From Pirellulaceae bacterium (GTDB lineage Bacteria; Planctomycetota; Planctomycetia; Pirellulales; Pirellulaceae): a DNA stretch of 47,339 nt. The notes beneath the pieces are model-generated. The model was not told the DNA's origin, did not search any database, and saw only the letters and a list, made by a program, of their open reading frames with translations. The stretch covers positions 53,523 to 100,861 of the forward strand of contig JAKVBY010000028.1 in NCBI GenBank assembly GCA_022446825.1, given 5' to 3'. Positions within the stretch are counted from its first letter, which is position 1; every line of letters begins with the position of its first letter. A program made the translations under genes and the position numbers. Shown here piece after piece: positions 1-9,926 of the stretch.

Positions 1-39
1 TACTATTATAGACGATTGTTTGTTGAGATTTGATCCCTA

Positions 40-1593
40 ATGACTACAACTTCTTTGACTGACGTTATTTATCTGCATTCGCATGACAATGTTTGTGTCG
101 CGGCCCGAAACCTCGATAGGGGTACAGAAATCTCTGTTCACGGGCGGATTGTGAAACTTGGTGCGGCGACCCGCATGGGCCACAAAATCGCTACAGTTGG
201 AATTGCGAAAGAGCAACCGATTCGAAAATATGGCCAAGTGATTGGCTTCGCGACCCAGGAAATCAAAGAAGGAGACTGGGTTCATGTTCACAATGTTTCC
301 ACCGGGGACATCGTGCTGGAATACGCCAAGGCAACAGAAACCCCCGCAGCTCCAAAACCGATTGCAGACCGCACCTTTATGGGTTACCGGCGCGGCAATG
401 GCACTGCGGGAACGCGCAATTACATTGCCGTCATCTCGACCGTTAATTGTTCGGCATCCGTCAGCAAATTCGTAGCCCGACATTTCAACGAATCTAAACT
501 CAAAGACTATCCCAACGTAGATGGGGTAGTCGCCTTTACCCACAGCGGCGGGTGTGGAATTCAATTTAACGGTCTCAAACACCAAATGCTCAACCGAACG
601 ATGGGGGGCATTGCTCGACATCCCAACATCGGCGCCTTCCTTGTCATCGGACTGGGATGCGAGACCGTTTCCATTGGACACTTGCTCGACCAACAACAAC
701 TCGTGCAAATCGACGGTATTGTAGACAACCAACCTCAAAGTCCACCGGTCTTCTCGATGCAAGACCAAGGCGGAACGATGAAGACCGTCGCCACCGCGAT
801 CGAGAAAGTAAACGAGTTGTTACCCCTGGCAAACGATGTAAAGCGAGAACCTATTCCTGCAAGTGAGTTAATCTTGGCTACCGAATGTGGTGGTTCCGAT
901 GGCAACTCTGGAATTACGGCAAATCCGGCAGTGGGGGTCGCAACCGACATGCTCGTCGCCTGCAACGGTACTTCGATCCTCTCCGAAACTGTAGAAATTT
1001 ATGGCGCCGAGCATTTACTCACTCGCCGCGCCGTCTCTGTCGAGGTTGCAGACAAATTACTTCGACGAATCGATTGGTGGAAATCCTATGCCAAGATGTG
1101 GGACGATGAACTAGACAGCAATCCATCTGTCGGTAACAAAGAAGGTGGACTCACCACCATCGCCGAAAAATCACTGGGCGCCGTGGCAAAGGGTGGCTCG
1201 ACAGCATTGGTCGATGTCTATGAATACGCCGAACCCGTGACGTCCAAAGGCTTCGTTGTGATGGACACACCTGGTTTCGATCCACCGAGTGTTACCGGAA
1301 TGGTCGCCGGCGGTGCAAATGTGGTTGTTTTTACGACCGGTCGTGGTAGTTGTTTTGGCTGCAAACCGTCCCCCTCGATTAAAATCGCCACCAACTCACC
1401 CATGTACCACCGCATGTCCGAAGACATGGATATCAATGCTGGCAAAGTCTTGGAGGGAGTTTCCGTCGAGGAAGTAGGAGAAGAAATTTTCGACGAAATC
1501 CTGGCAGTTGCCAGCGGCAAGAAAACCAAGAGCGAAATCCACGGTATCGGAGATGAGGAATTTGTTCCTTGGACGGTTGGTCCAACATTTTGA
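40..1593 (+). CDS. UxaA/GarD family hydro-lyase (altronate or galactarate dehydratase-like)
   Basis: A 517-residue protein of the altronate/galactarate dehydratase family, metal-dependent cytosolic enzymes that remove water from hexonic or hexaric sugar acids to give 2-keto-3-deoxy acids. The first ~95 residues form the small SAF-type domain and the remainder is the catalytic part. Cysteines expected to help bind iron are visible: C283 in TECGGSDGNSG and C438/C441 in GRGSCFGC. A further family motif is HSGGCGIQ. The length matches full-length UxaA proteins in which the SAF and catalytic parts are fused. ATG at 40 gives a family-like N terminus, but no clear Shine-Dalgarno sequence precedes it. 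No uronate isomerase or tagaturonate reductase gene is nearby, so the substrate is open. The next gene begins 157 bases downstream on the same strand. Confidence 0.9.
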   Translation: MTTTSLTDVIYLHSHDNVCVAARNLDRGTEISVHGRIVKLGAATRMGHKIATVGIAKEQPIRKYGQVIGFATQEIKEGDWVHVHNVSTGDIVLEYAKATETPAAPKPIADRTFMGYRRGNGTAGTRNYIAVISTVNCSASVSKFVARHFNESKLKDYPNVDGVVAFTHSGGCGIQFNGLKHQMLNRTMGGIARHPNIGAFLVIGLGCETVSIGHLLDQQQLVQIDGIVDNQPQSPPVFSMQDQGGTMKTVATAIEKVNELLPLANDVKREPIPASELILATECGGSDGNSGITANPAVGVATDMLVACNGTSILSETVEIYGAEHLLTRRAVSVEVADKLLRRIDWWKSYAKMWDDELDSNPSVGNKEGGLTTIAEKSLGAVAKGGSTALVDVYEYAEPVTSKGFVVMDTPGFDPPSVTGMVAGGANVVVFTTGRGSCFGCKPSPSIKIATNSPMYHRMSEDMDINAGKVLEGVSVEEVGEEIFDEILAVASGKKTKSEIHGIGDEEFVPWTVGPTF

Positions 1594-1750
1594 CGCGCCA
1601 CACGCCGATTGAAAAAGGGCCTTTAACGCGGGCAGCCTAGCAAGGACTGGCCTGTTCCCCATCCGTTCTACCGCACGACAGCGCCCCATTAAGCGGTGGC
1701 GAAATGTACACTTTTTTTGACCTAATTGTTGTACCGGATAAAGGCGAACC

Positions 1751-4700
1751 ATGCCCCCTCAACCAATTTCTTTAATCCTTGCTTCGTTACTCCTAACGCT
1801 GAACCAAGTAAGTGCTGCTGATGTTGAAGAAACGCGTTTTCCTGAGGAACCTCTTGTCGTGGCAGCCTCCGATGAGGCAGAAAACGCAATCGCAAACTTT
1901 GCCATTCCTGACACGATCAAATGCAGTCTGTTTGCCGGTGAACCCATGGTTGCCAATCCGGTTGCATTCTGTTTTGACGAGCGGGGCCGAATCTATGTTT
2001 GCGAAACCTTTCGCGTCAACAAAGGAGTGACGGACAATCGAAAACATGATCAAAATTGGTTAGACGATGATTTGGCAGCCCGGACAGTGCAGCAACGTTT
2101 GGCTTTTCACAAAAAGCATCTGGGAGATGGTTTGAAAGCATATACCCGCTTCGATGACCGCATTCGACTCCTTCAGGATACGGATCAGGATGGTCAGGCC
2201 GATACGGTGACAGTCTTCGCAAATCGTTTTAACCGCGTCATTGACGGTATTGGCGCCGGCATCCTGGCCCGCCAAGGTACAGTCTTCTACACCTGCATTC
2301 CGAGCCTCTGGCGTTTGCGCGACCAAGACGGAAACGGTGTGGCCGACGAGCGGACACCATTGCATGAGGGCTACGGAGTCCACGTAGCATTTTTAGGACA
2401 CGATTTGCACGGACTGATCGTCGGTCCCGACGGCAAACTCTACTTTAGTATCGGCGACCGTGGCTACAATGTCATCCACGAAAACATTCGCTGGTCGGAT
2501 CCTGACAGCGGGGCAGTATTTCGTTGCGAATTGGACGGCTCTCATCTTGAAGTCGTCGCAACAGGATTTCGTAATCCACAAGAACTCGCCTTTGATGATT
2601 ACGGGAATCTCTTCACCGGCGAAAACAATTCAGATAGTGGTGACAAAGCCCGCTGGGTTTATGTCGTGGAAGGCGGCGACAGCGGCTGGCGAATGGCCTA
2701 CCAGTACCTCCCCGATCGTGGTCCATGGAATCGGGAGCAATTATGGCATCCCTACCATACGGGCCAAGCTGCGTTCATCGTACCTCCCGTTACCAACTTT
2801 GCGGATGGTCCAGCAGGACTCGCCTTTTATCCGGGTACGGGGTTACCGGCTCATTTTAACCAACGGTTCTTCCTTTGTGATTTTCGTGGCAGTCCAGCGA
2901 ACAGCGGAGTTCGGACATTCCGCGTAAAACCGCAAGGAGCCTTTTTCGAAGTCGTCGACGAAGAACGCAGCTTCTGGAATATTTTAGCAACCGATGTTGA
3001 CTTTAGTCCTAATGGTGGTCTTTTCGTTAGTGACTGGGTGAATGGCTGGGATGGCGAGGGCAAAGGACGCATCTATCGATTTGAAGCCAAAGAAGACCTT
3101 CCCCACATAAACGAAAACGTCGGGAGTGTTCTGCGGGGGGAAAGTGCCTCTTTGAAAAATACTCCTAGCGAACTCTTGTCTCACCCGGACCGCCGAGTAC
3201 GCATGGAAGCGCAATTTGCCCTTGCCAAAATCAAAAACGGCCGCAGCCCACACTGGCAGACACTGGAGACAGTCGCGCGAAAGCACAAGTCACTGCTGGC
3301 TCGGTTACACGCCATCTGGGGGTTAGGTCAAGCCTTGCGACAGTTGGAAGAACCACCGCTGGATCCAATCTACACTTTGATTGAATTGTTAGACGACTTC
3401 GATCCAGAAGTTCGCGCCCAAGCAGCCAAGGTGATCGGCGATTTACGTGTACAATTTGCCCGGGAAAACCTAGCCATACGTTTAACCGACGAAAACCTTC
3501 GTGTCCGGTCTATGGCAGCTACCGCTCTAGGAAAAGTGGGAGGCGATGAAACCTCACTCCAAGCGCTCGTACAAATGATCGCCGAGAACACCGATGCAGA
3601 TCCCATCGTACGGCATAGCGGAATTATGGGATTAGTCGGAATACGCAACCGCAAATTGCTGCAAAGACTTCAACACCATCCGGTACCATCGGTACGTCTG
3701 GCAACAGTGGTCGCGTTACGAAAGCTACAACGATCGGAAGTGAGCGTATTTCTCGACGACTCCGATGAACGAGTCGTCACCGAGGCAGCCCGCGCCATTC
3801 ACGATGTCCCACTGCGCAACGCGCTCCCCCAACTCGCAGAGTTAATTTCTCGACCACTGCAGGATGACGCTCTCGTCCGGCGGGTGCTGAACGCAAACTT
3901 TCGCGGCGGCGATCCCCAAAATGCTAGAAACATCGCGGAATTTGCTGCCCGTCAGGATGTATCTCAGGAGATGCGGATCGAAGCTCTCGAGATGCTGTCT
4001 CTCTGGAGTTTGCCTTCGAATCGCGATCGTGTTCTGGGCGCATGGCGTCCTTTGGCACCACGCGACATGGAAATTGCGACAACTGCTTTGCGATTTTCAC
4101 TTGCTGGAGTTGTCGCTGGTCCGGATGCCGTCAGGACCAAAGCTATCGAAGTCGCTGCCAAACTCGGCATTCGTGAAATCAAACCGGTCTTACACGAATT
4201 GTTGGCTGACAAATCCCATGCCTCTTTAGTTCGTGTCAATGCATTACGATCCTTGTTTATCCTCTCGAAACGTGCAGAAATCCACAAACTGGTGCAAACT
4301 TACCTGACATCAAAAGATCCGCATCTACGCAACATTGCCCGTGAACAACTCTCCAAAATCGATCCCCAGGCTGCCATTGCATCACTGCAAGCGGCCATCA
4401 ACAGCGCCATTACCAGTGAACGGCAGAGTGCCTGGATAACGCTCAAAGCTCTACCGGGAAACGCGGTTGATACAATTATCGAACAGGCCCTCCACAAACT
4501 TTTGGCTGGTGAGATTGCCCCCGATACACGACTCGATTTGGTCGAAACGGCGCAAACACGGCAAGCTCCGCAAATTCGCAAAAAACTTGCCGCCTATCAG
4601 GCAAGCAGAAACGAAACCGCTACGAGCATCTTTCACGATTCCCAATATGGCGGAAATGTAGACCTTGGTCGGGACATTTTTTTTCAACGTGTGCAGGTTT

Positions 4701-5089
4701 CCTGTGTACGCTGCCACCGCGCGGAGGGCCGCGGGGGTCGCACCGGACCAGATCTAATGAAACTTTCTCTCACCTGGAAACAATTAGATGACCCTGCCCG
4801 ACGACTCCACATTCTCGAATCGATCGTTGCTCCCAACAAAAAAATTTCTCTCGGATTTGAAACGATCCGAATCGCGACTCAGGACGGTCGCTTACATACC
4901 GGTTTGAAAACAAAAGAAACCGCTGAGTCCATCACAATTATTACCACAGACCAAAAGTTGCTAACCCTTCCAAAGTATACAGTGGAAGACATCGCTCAGA
5001 CCAAAACCTCCACGATGCCTGCTGATTTGGTCAAACAACTTTCCCCACGGGACGTCAGGGATTTGGTTGAATTCCTCGTCAACCTCTGA
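1751..5089 (+). CDS. PVC-type secreted protein with beta-propeller, HEAT repeats and C-terminal CxxCH cytochrome c domain
   Basis: A 1112-residue exported protein of the planctomycete family often annotated 'membrane-bound dehydrogenase domain' or 'PVC-type heme-binding CxxCH protein'. Residues 1-23 are a signal peptide ending near VSAAD. Residues ~45-450 look like the six-bladed beta-propeller typical of these proteins (repeated DG/G-D turns, GVAD, GENNSDSG). Residues ~470-930 are alpha-helical HEAT-type repeats (RVRMEAQFALAKI, VRAQAAKVIGDL, VRSMAATALGKV). A heme c motif CVRCH lies at 985-989, and a later STMPADL probably supplies the axial methionine. ATG at 1751 has AAGG about seven bases upstream. 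The family is presumed to be a periplasmic electron-transfer or sugar-oxidising component; the substrate is not known. Confidence 0.9.
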   Translation: MPPQPISLILASLLLTLNQVSAADVEETRFPEEPLVVAASDEAENAIANFAIPDTIKCSLFAGEPMVANPVAFCFDERGRIYVCETFRVNKGVTDNRKHDQNWLDDDLAARTVQQRLAFHKKHLGDGLKAYTRFDDRIRLLQDTDQDGQADTVTVFANRFNRVIDGIGAGILARQGTVFYTCIPSLWRLRDQDGNGVADERTPLHEGYGVHVAFLGHDLHGLIVGPDGKLYFSIGDRGYNVIHENIRWSDPDSGAVFRCELDGSHLEVVATGFRNPQELAFDDYGNLFTGENNSDSGDKARWVYVVEGGDSGWRMAYQYLPDRGPWNREQLWHPYHTGQAAFIVPPVTNFADGPAGLAFYPGTGLPAHFNQRFFLCDFRGSPANSGVRTFRVKPQGAFFEVVDEERSFWNILATDVDFSPNGGLFVSDWVNGWDGEGKGRIYRFEAKEDLPHINENVGSVLRGESASLKNTPSELLSHPDRRVRMEAQFALAKIKNGRSPHWQTLETVARKHKSLLARLHAIWGLGQALRQLEEPPLDPIYTLIELLDDFDPEVRAQAAKVIGDLRVQFARENLAIRLTDENLRVRSMAATALGKVGGDETSLQALVQMIAENTDADPIVRHSGIMGLVGIRNRKLLQRLQHHPVPSVRLATVVALRKLQRSEVSVFLDDSDERVVTEAARAIHDVPLRNALPQLAELISRPLQDDALVRRVLNANFRGGDPQNARNIAEFAARQDVSQEMRIEALEMLSLWSLPSNRDRVLGAWRPLAPRDMEIATTALRFSLAGVVAGPDAVRTKAIEVAAKLGIREIKPVLHELLADKSHASLVRVNALRSLFILSKRAEIHKLVQTYLTSKDPHLRNIAREQLSKIDPQAAIASLQAAINSAITSERQSAWITLKALPGNAVDTIIEQALHKLLAGEIAPDTRLDLVETAQTRQAPQIRKKLAAYQASRNETATSIFHDSQYGGNVDLGRDIFFQRVQVSCVRCHRAEGRGGRTGPDLMKLSLTWKQLDDPARRLHILESIVAPNKKISLGFETIRIATQDGRLHTGLKTKETAESITIITTDQKLLTLPKYTVEDIAQTKTSTMPADLVKQLSPRDVRDLVEFLVNL

Positions 5090-5412
5090 AAACTTTGTGG
5101 CTTGCGCCAGAGCATTTAGGCGACTGATCGCCTTCTCCTGAAAAGCCTTTTAGCGAGGCTACCACGGATACTGGAAAAATGATCGCACCAGCAGGGAGCG
5201 GTAACCTACTCGGCCCTGAACTTCCTCTAGCTTCAAGAACGACGGGCATTCTATCCGAAACAACAAGAGTTCCACCCACAATCGGACAGAGCTCGACTTG
5301 TGCCCAATCCTCCATCCGCAAATAATCAAAGCCTCAAAATTGGTTTTGTGAACGCGCATCTCTTTCCATTCAGAATCACTCCTCAGAGAGAAACCCAGTA
5401 GAGAGACACCCA
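5090..5412. other. 323-base intergenic region, no gene seen
   Basis: Lies between two plus-strand genes. Short open frames here have no plausible start or protein-like composition. A small inverted repeat, GGCGA-CTGA-TCGCC at 5119-5132, sits about 30 bases past the upstream stop and is followed by TTCTCC rather than a run of T, so it is at best a weak terminator. Nothing else was recognised. Confidence 0.5.
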
Positions 5413-8274
5413 GTGGCTTCTGATGACTCGGCTTTTCCCGAAATCCATTTCAACGGCACCCTGCGTCCTTCTCAAAAAGAAGTTGTCGACATTGCACGCA
5501 AAAAACTCGCCGCTGGTCGACGTCGTTTGCACATCGTTGCGCCACCCGGGTCAGGAAAAACTGTACTAGGTTTATATTTGTGGGCTACCTGCATTCGTCA
5601 GCCGGCGCTCGTCCTCTCGCCAAATTCCGCGATTCAAGCCCAATGGGCCGCACGGACGGACTTATTTTCGTTGCCAAACAACCAAAACCAGAGCGTGAGT
5701 ACCGATCCCCAGCAGCCAGGATTGCTAACTTCACTCACCTACCAGTCCGTGACACTCCCGAGTCGGGGCGACCGTGATTTTGACGTAGCCGCAACTGCTC
5801 TCTGGCAGCAAGCATTAATTGATAAAGAACAAGCTCTCAATACGCTCGAAGCAATGATTTGGATCGAAGATCTGAGAAAGCATAATCGCGCGTACTACGA
5901 CGAACGGCTGAGCATTTATCGTAAACAACTACGGGACGAAATGGCTCTTGGTGGAGAGGCCCTAGAAACCCTCCATCGCTCATCGCTGGCAACTTTGCGG
6001 CGTTTGCGGGACCGAGGAATCGGCATGATCATTCTGGACGAATGTCATCATTTGATGGGCCACTGGGGGCGTGTTTTGTCCGATGCGCAAGAAATGCTCG
6101 ACAACCCCCTGGTGATCGGTCTCACCGCAACGCCACCTGATCGTGATGGTCGCAAGGCTGAAGATATCGAACGCTACGATCAGTATTTTGGCGAAATCGA
6201 TTTCGAGGTTCCCGTGCCAGCCGTTGTGAAAGATGGCTTCCTGGCTCCCTATCAGGACTTGGCCTATTTCGTTCGCCCCACCTCCGAGGAACTGGCCTTC
6301 GTCGCCAATGCCGATCATCAGTTAGAGCAACTAATCCAAGAACTTTGCACGACGGACCTCACGGCAGAAGCTGTGGGCACAGACCACGTTGCACCCTCAA
6401 GCCTCAACAACACTTCTCCCGCCTCAGCAGGAATGTCGCCCCTCGGATTTGAACCAATACAAACTTGGGTTTCCCGTGCGCTTTCCGAGCATCGCCTGCC
6501 GACCGGTCCCATGCAGGATTGGAAAAGCTTCGCACGCCGAGACCCTGACTTTGCCCTGATGGGTCGATTATTCTTGTTACACCTGGGGATGTCCCTACCA
6601 AAGCGCGTACCAGAATTACTCCTAGAGATGCCGCTCGAGGAGTTTCCCAAAATCGAAATTTTCAGGTCGGTGGTGGACCGATATGTGCGCCATTATTTGC
6701 GCCGGTCTCCTCGTGAAGCAGATCATCAGCGAGCCGAAAAAGCCATCCGTCGATTAAGAACTCTGGGAATTCAAATCACGGCGACAGGATCCCAAGCTTG
6801 TGCTTCACCGGTCGGCCGAGTCATGGCCTACTCGCGGAGTAAAGCACTGGCACTACCCACCATCCTCAAAACCGAATCAAGGGATCTGGGGGACGACTTG
6901 AGGGCGGTTGTGGTCGCGGACTATGAGAAGACTTCGGCCATCTCAGCTGAAGTGCAACACTTACTCGACACCGAAGCAGGGGGAGCGGTGGCGGCTTTCA
7001 AAGCCATTTTAAACAATGAACAAACAGATAAGCTCGACCCCATTCTTATCACAGGTTCGAGCGTGCTAGTAGACGATGACTTGTCGAGCGAATTTCAAGC
7101 AGCGGCAACTGAGTGGTTACAAGCAGGTGGCTACCAAGTCGAATTACAGTTGGGCCAAGAAGAAGGATTCCACTCCATCAACGGGCGAGGTGGTGACTGG
7201 TGTCCTCGTGTTTACATCGAGATGATCACCGACCTTTTCCAACGCGGCATTACCAAGTGTCTGGTCGGTACACGCGGTTTACTCGGCGAAGGTTGGGATG
7301 CCAACAAGATTAATGTGCTGATCGATTTGACCACCGTGACAACATCCATGACGGTGAATCAGCTCCGCGGTCGCTCCATCCGCTTAGATCCTAATGTCCC
7401 CGAAAAACTGGCCAACAATTGGGACGTTGTTTGTATCGCACCGGAGTTTAGCAAAGGCCTAGATGACTATCGGCGATTCATTACAAAACATAAAGCTCTT
7501 TATGGCGTTACCGACGACGGTGCTATTGAAAAAGGGGTCGGGCATGTGCACGCCGCATTAACTGAATTACGCCCCGAAGGTGTCGAAGAATCGGCCCGTT
7601 TACTCAACGAAGATATGCTCGGGCGAGTCGGCCAGAGAACGGTCGTACGTCAGAAATGGCGCATCGGGGAGCCCTATCAGGACCACCCAATTCTCGCTCT
7701 AGAAACCAAGCTTACACCGGGTCAAGACGATTTCCCGCCCTTCGCTGGCGTGGCTGAACCTTGGTGTGGTCATTCTTTGGCTACCGCTATTGGGACTGCG
7801 GTACTTCATGCCTTGCGCTCCACAAATTTGATTCAAGACTTGCTCCCCTTACAGGTAGGTGCGCGTTCCGGCGGTTATGTACGTTTGTTCCTCGAACATG
7901 CCGACGACAAAGAAAGCCAGGTCTTTGCAACTGCAATGCACGAAGCACTCGGACCGCTCCACCGTCCTCGCTATGTGATCCCTCGCTATGTGGATCATCT
8001 GAAGGCCACATGGCTCTCCAGTTTTTTACCAGAAATCATCGGCAAGTATTTTCGACAGCGGGAACGTTTACGTGTGATGCTGCACGCGGTACCCACCATT
8101 TTGGCTAAGAATCGTGACACCGTCTTGGTCTATCAGAAATACTGGAATGAGCTCGTCAGTCCCGGTGATGCGGTCTATGCACATCGTGGTGAAGGCGAAT
8201 TACTTGTAGAGGAAGCAAAAGCACATCAACAGACACCGTCTCATCAAATTCGTGAAAAAGAAATTTTCCTTTAG
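5413..8274 (+). CDS. Large superfamily 2 DEAD/DEAH-type helicase with unassigned C-terminal domain
   Basis: A 953-residue SF2 helicase-like ATPase. Motif I is PPGSGKT at 44-50 and motif II is DECH at 209-212. SAT-like motif III is GLTATPP near 236-242, and motif VI is QLRGRSIR at 650-657 with both arginines. About 400 residues separate motif III from motif VI, more than in a simple helicase, so a sizeable insertion lies between the two RecA lobes. Residues ~720-953 form a further domain that I cannot assign. The start is GTG at 5413; no in-frame ATG lies nearby and no strong ribosome site is visible. No methylase, nuclease or other defence gene adjoins it, so neither DNA repair nor phage defence is supported by context. 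A hydrolysis-dependent nucleic-acid translocase is all the motifs establish. Confidence 0.85.
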   Translation: MASDDSAFPEIHFNGTLRPSQKEVVDIARKKLAAGRRRLHIVAPPGSGKTVLGLYLWATCIRQPALVLSPNSAIQAQWAARTDLFSLPNNQNQSVSTDPQQPGLLTSLTYQSVTLPSRGDRDFDVAATALWQQALIDKEQALNTLEAMIWIEDLRKHNRAYYDERLSIYRKQLRDEMALGGEALETLHRSSLATLRRLRDRGIGMIILDECHHLMGHWGRVLSDAQEMLDNPLVIGLTATPPDRDGRKAEDIERYDQYFGEIDFEVPVPAVVKDGFLAPYQDLAYFVRPTSEELAFVANADHQLEQLIQELCTTDLTAEAVGTDHVAPSSLNNTSPASAGMSPLGFEPIQTWVSRALSEHRLPTGPMQDWKSFARRDPDFALMGRLFLLHLGMSLPKRVPELLLEMPLEEFPKIEIFRSVVDRYVRHYLRRSPREADHQRAEKAIRRLRTLGIQITATGSQACASPVGRVMAYSRSKALALPTILKTESRDLGDDLRAVVVADYEKTSAISAEVQHLLDTEAGGAVAAFKAILNNEQTDKLDPILITGSSVLVDDDLSSEFQAAATEWLQAGGYQVELQLGQEEGFHSINGRGGDWCPRVYIEMITDLFQRGITKCLVGTRGLLGEGWDANKINVLIDLTTVTTSMTVNQLRGRSIRLDPNVPEKLANNWDVVCIAPEFSKGLDDYRRFITKHKALYGVTDDGAIEKGVGHVHAALTELRPEGVEESARLLNEDMLGRVGQRTVVRQKWRIGEPYQDHPILALETKLTPGQDDFPPFAGVAEPWCGHSLATAIGTAVLHALRSTNLIQDLLPLQVGARSGGYVRLFLEHADDKESQVFATAMHEALGPLHRPRYVIPRYVDHLKATWLSSFLPEIIGKYFRQRERLRVMLHAVPTILAKNRDTVLVYQKYWNELVSPGDAVYAHRGEGELLVEEAKAHQQTPSHQIREKEIFL

Positions 8275-8276
8275 TC

Positions 8277-8291
8277 CTCCGTCATACGGAG
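8277..8291. repeat. Short perfect inverted repeat just after the helicase gene
   Basis: CTCCGT-CAT-ACGGAG: a six-base-pair stem with a three-base loop starting three bases after the helicase stop codon. No run of T follows. It may stall transcription or protect the mRNA 3' end, but it is not a classical intrinsic terminator. Confidence 0.4.
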
Positions 8292-8458
8292 TATCCTGGC
8301 AGCCTGGGAATTCTCGTCACCAACTCAAACGTTCTCGCAACGCCTACCAGCAGTAATATATTTCGCCCCAGAATTCACCCTCTGTGCGGCTCTCGGTAAA
8401 TCGAGTGTATTGGACAACAACCGTCTTTAAAATCGGATGGGATTGTTCGCGTCATATT

Positions 8459-8488
8459 TTGCTAAGACAAATAGATTCTGGTTAGAAT
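8459..8488 (+). promoter_or_regulatory. Possible sigma-70-like promoter for the Gfo/Idh/MocA gene
   Basis: TTGCTA at 8459-8464 and TAGAAT at 8483-8488 are separated by 18 bases and end 57 bases before the ATG at 8546. The -10 box is identical to the one before the type VII-like operon at 11176. Prediction by eye only. Confidence 0.35.
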
Positions 8489-8545
8489 TCTTGCTCGGTA
8501 AAATACCTGACTTTATTTTTTTCAGAACAACTGGAGAATCGACAC

Positions 8546-9835
8546 ATGGCCCGCCTCAAGCGTCGTACTCTTTTAAAGGCCACCGCAGCAACTGGATTGG
8601 CGACCTCCTTCATGCCCTCTACTTTTGGGCAAGCAAACGACGTCGTCGGTGTTGCTATTCTAGGAAGCGGTCGCGGAACGACGCTCGCGCATTGGTTTTC
8701 GACAATGAAGGAAAGCCAAGTCGTCGCTGTTTGCGATGTCGACCGGTCTCGCGGTGAAGCACTCGCAAACAAAGTTGCGGCCACCCAAGGCAAGCGTCCT
8801 GACGTGATTGCGGACTATCGTCATTTACTCGATCGCAATGATGTCGATGCCTTGGCAGTCGCGACCCCCGAACATTGGCACGCTCCCATCACCATCAACG
8901 CCTGCATGGCTGGAAAAGATGTCTATGTCGAAAAACCTTGCTCCCACAACGTTGTCGAAGGGCGTTTGATGGTGGAGGCAGCTCGCAAGTACAAACGTAT
9001 CGTCCAGGTGGGTTCTCAGCTACGTTCCGCACCACACTACCAGGAAGCGTGGGACCTCCTGCGAAAAGGAGAGATTGGCAATGTCCTGATGATTAAGGCA
9101 ATTAACAACCAACGTCGCAAAGCCCAATCGCCACGCAAAGACGAGTTACCGCCTGACCACGTGGATTATGACATGTGGCTTGGCCCCGCTCCCGATCGAC
9201 CCTTTAATCACAATCGCTTCCACGGTAGCTGGCGTTGGTACTGGGATTACGGATCGGGCGATGTCGGGAATGACGGCGTGCATCAAATCGACTTGGGCCG
9301 TTGGGCGTTGAATTTGAAAGCGCCGAAAGCTGTTTCATGTAGCGGGGGCAAGCTCGGCTGGCGTCAGGGGGTCCAAGAGACGCCTGACACCATGGTCGTG
9401 ACCTGGGAATACGACAACCTACTCTATGTGTTCGAACAACGTGACTTTACACCCTACCGCATGCAGGGGCATCACCAGGATAATGACAATATTTTCTTTG
9501 GCGACGAAGGCTACATGATGATCGATCGTGATGGCTACCGTGTTTTTCACACGCGTGGCGAACCAGGTCGTTCTTTTCAACAACCCTGGGCAGAATCCGC
9601 GTCGCATTACCAGAACTTCATTGAATGCATTAAGACTCGCCAACAAGACAACTTGCGGGCCGATATTGAAGAAGGTCACTATTCTGCAGTCCTCTGCCAT
9701 TTAGGCAACGCGGCATATCGAACCGGTCGTCGCCTTGAATTCGATGCTGCAAAAGAAACGTTTCTGAACGATCACTCCGCATGTGAATTCCTCTCGCGCG
9801 AGTATCGCAAAGGCTACGAATTGCCGACCATCTGA
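8546..9835 (+). CDS. Tat-exported Gfo/Idh/MocA family oxidoreductase
   Basis: A 429-residue NAD(P)-dependent sugar or inositol dehydrogenase-like protein. The N terminus is RRTLLKATAATG followed by a hydrophobic stretch and FGQA, the twin-arginine export signal common in planctomycete members of this family. The Rossmann nucleotide site is ILGSGRGT near 38-45 and the family EKP motif is at 129-131 (VYVEKPCSHN). The C-terminal alpha/beta domain contains WRWYWDYGSGDVGNDGVHQIDLGRW, where the conserved aspartate and histidine of the active site lie. GGAGA about nine bases upstream supports the ATG at 8546. The substrate cannot be told: planctomycetes carry dozens of paralogues linked to breakdown of unusual glycans. 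It stands alone between a helicase and pgk. Confidence 0.9.
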   Translation: MARLKRRTLLKATAATGLATSFMPSTFGQANDVVGVAILGSGRGTTLAHWFSTMKESQVVAVCDVDRSRGEALANKVAATQGKRPDVIADYRHLLDRNDVDALAVATPEHWHAPITINACMAGKDVYVEKPCSHNVVEGRLMVEAARKYKRIVQVGSQLRSAPHYQEAWDLLRKGEIGNVLMIKAINNQRRKAQSPRKDELPPDHVDYDMWLGPAPDRPFNHNRFHGSWRWYWDYGSGDVGNDGVHQIDLGRWALNLKAPKAVSCSGGKLGWRQGVQETPDTMVVTWEYDNLLYVFEQRDFTPYRMQGHHQDNDNIFFGDEGYMMIDRDGYRVFHTRGEPGRSFQQPWAESASHYQNFIECIKTRQQDNLRADIEEGHYSAVLCHLGNAAYRTGRRLEFDAAKETFLNDHSACEFLSREYRKGYELPTI

Positions 9836-9926
9836 ATGGTCCATCCGCTAGGGGCACCCTGTAGCTAACAAGAACGCAATGCTAAAATAAGTTTCGTTGA
9901 TTTTATTCATTTTTTTGAGAGACCTC

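Noticed and set aside
5413-8274. Calling the helicase part of a defence island
   Set aside because: Neighbours are metabolic genes; no nuclease, methylase, toxin or mobile element is present.
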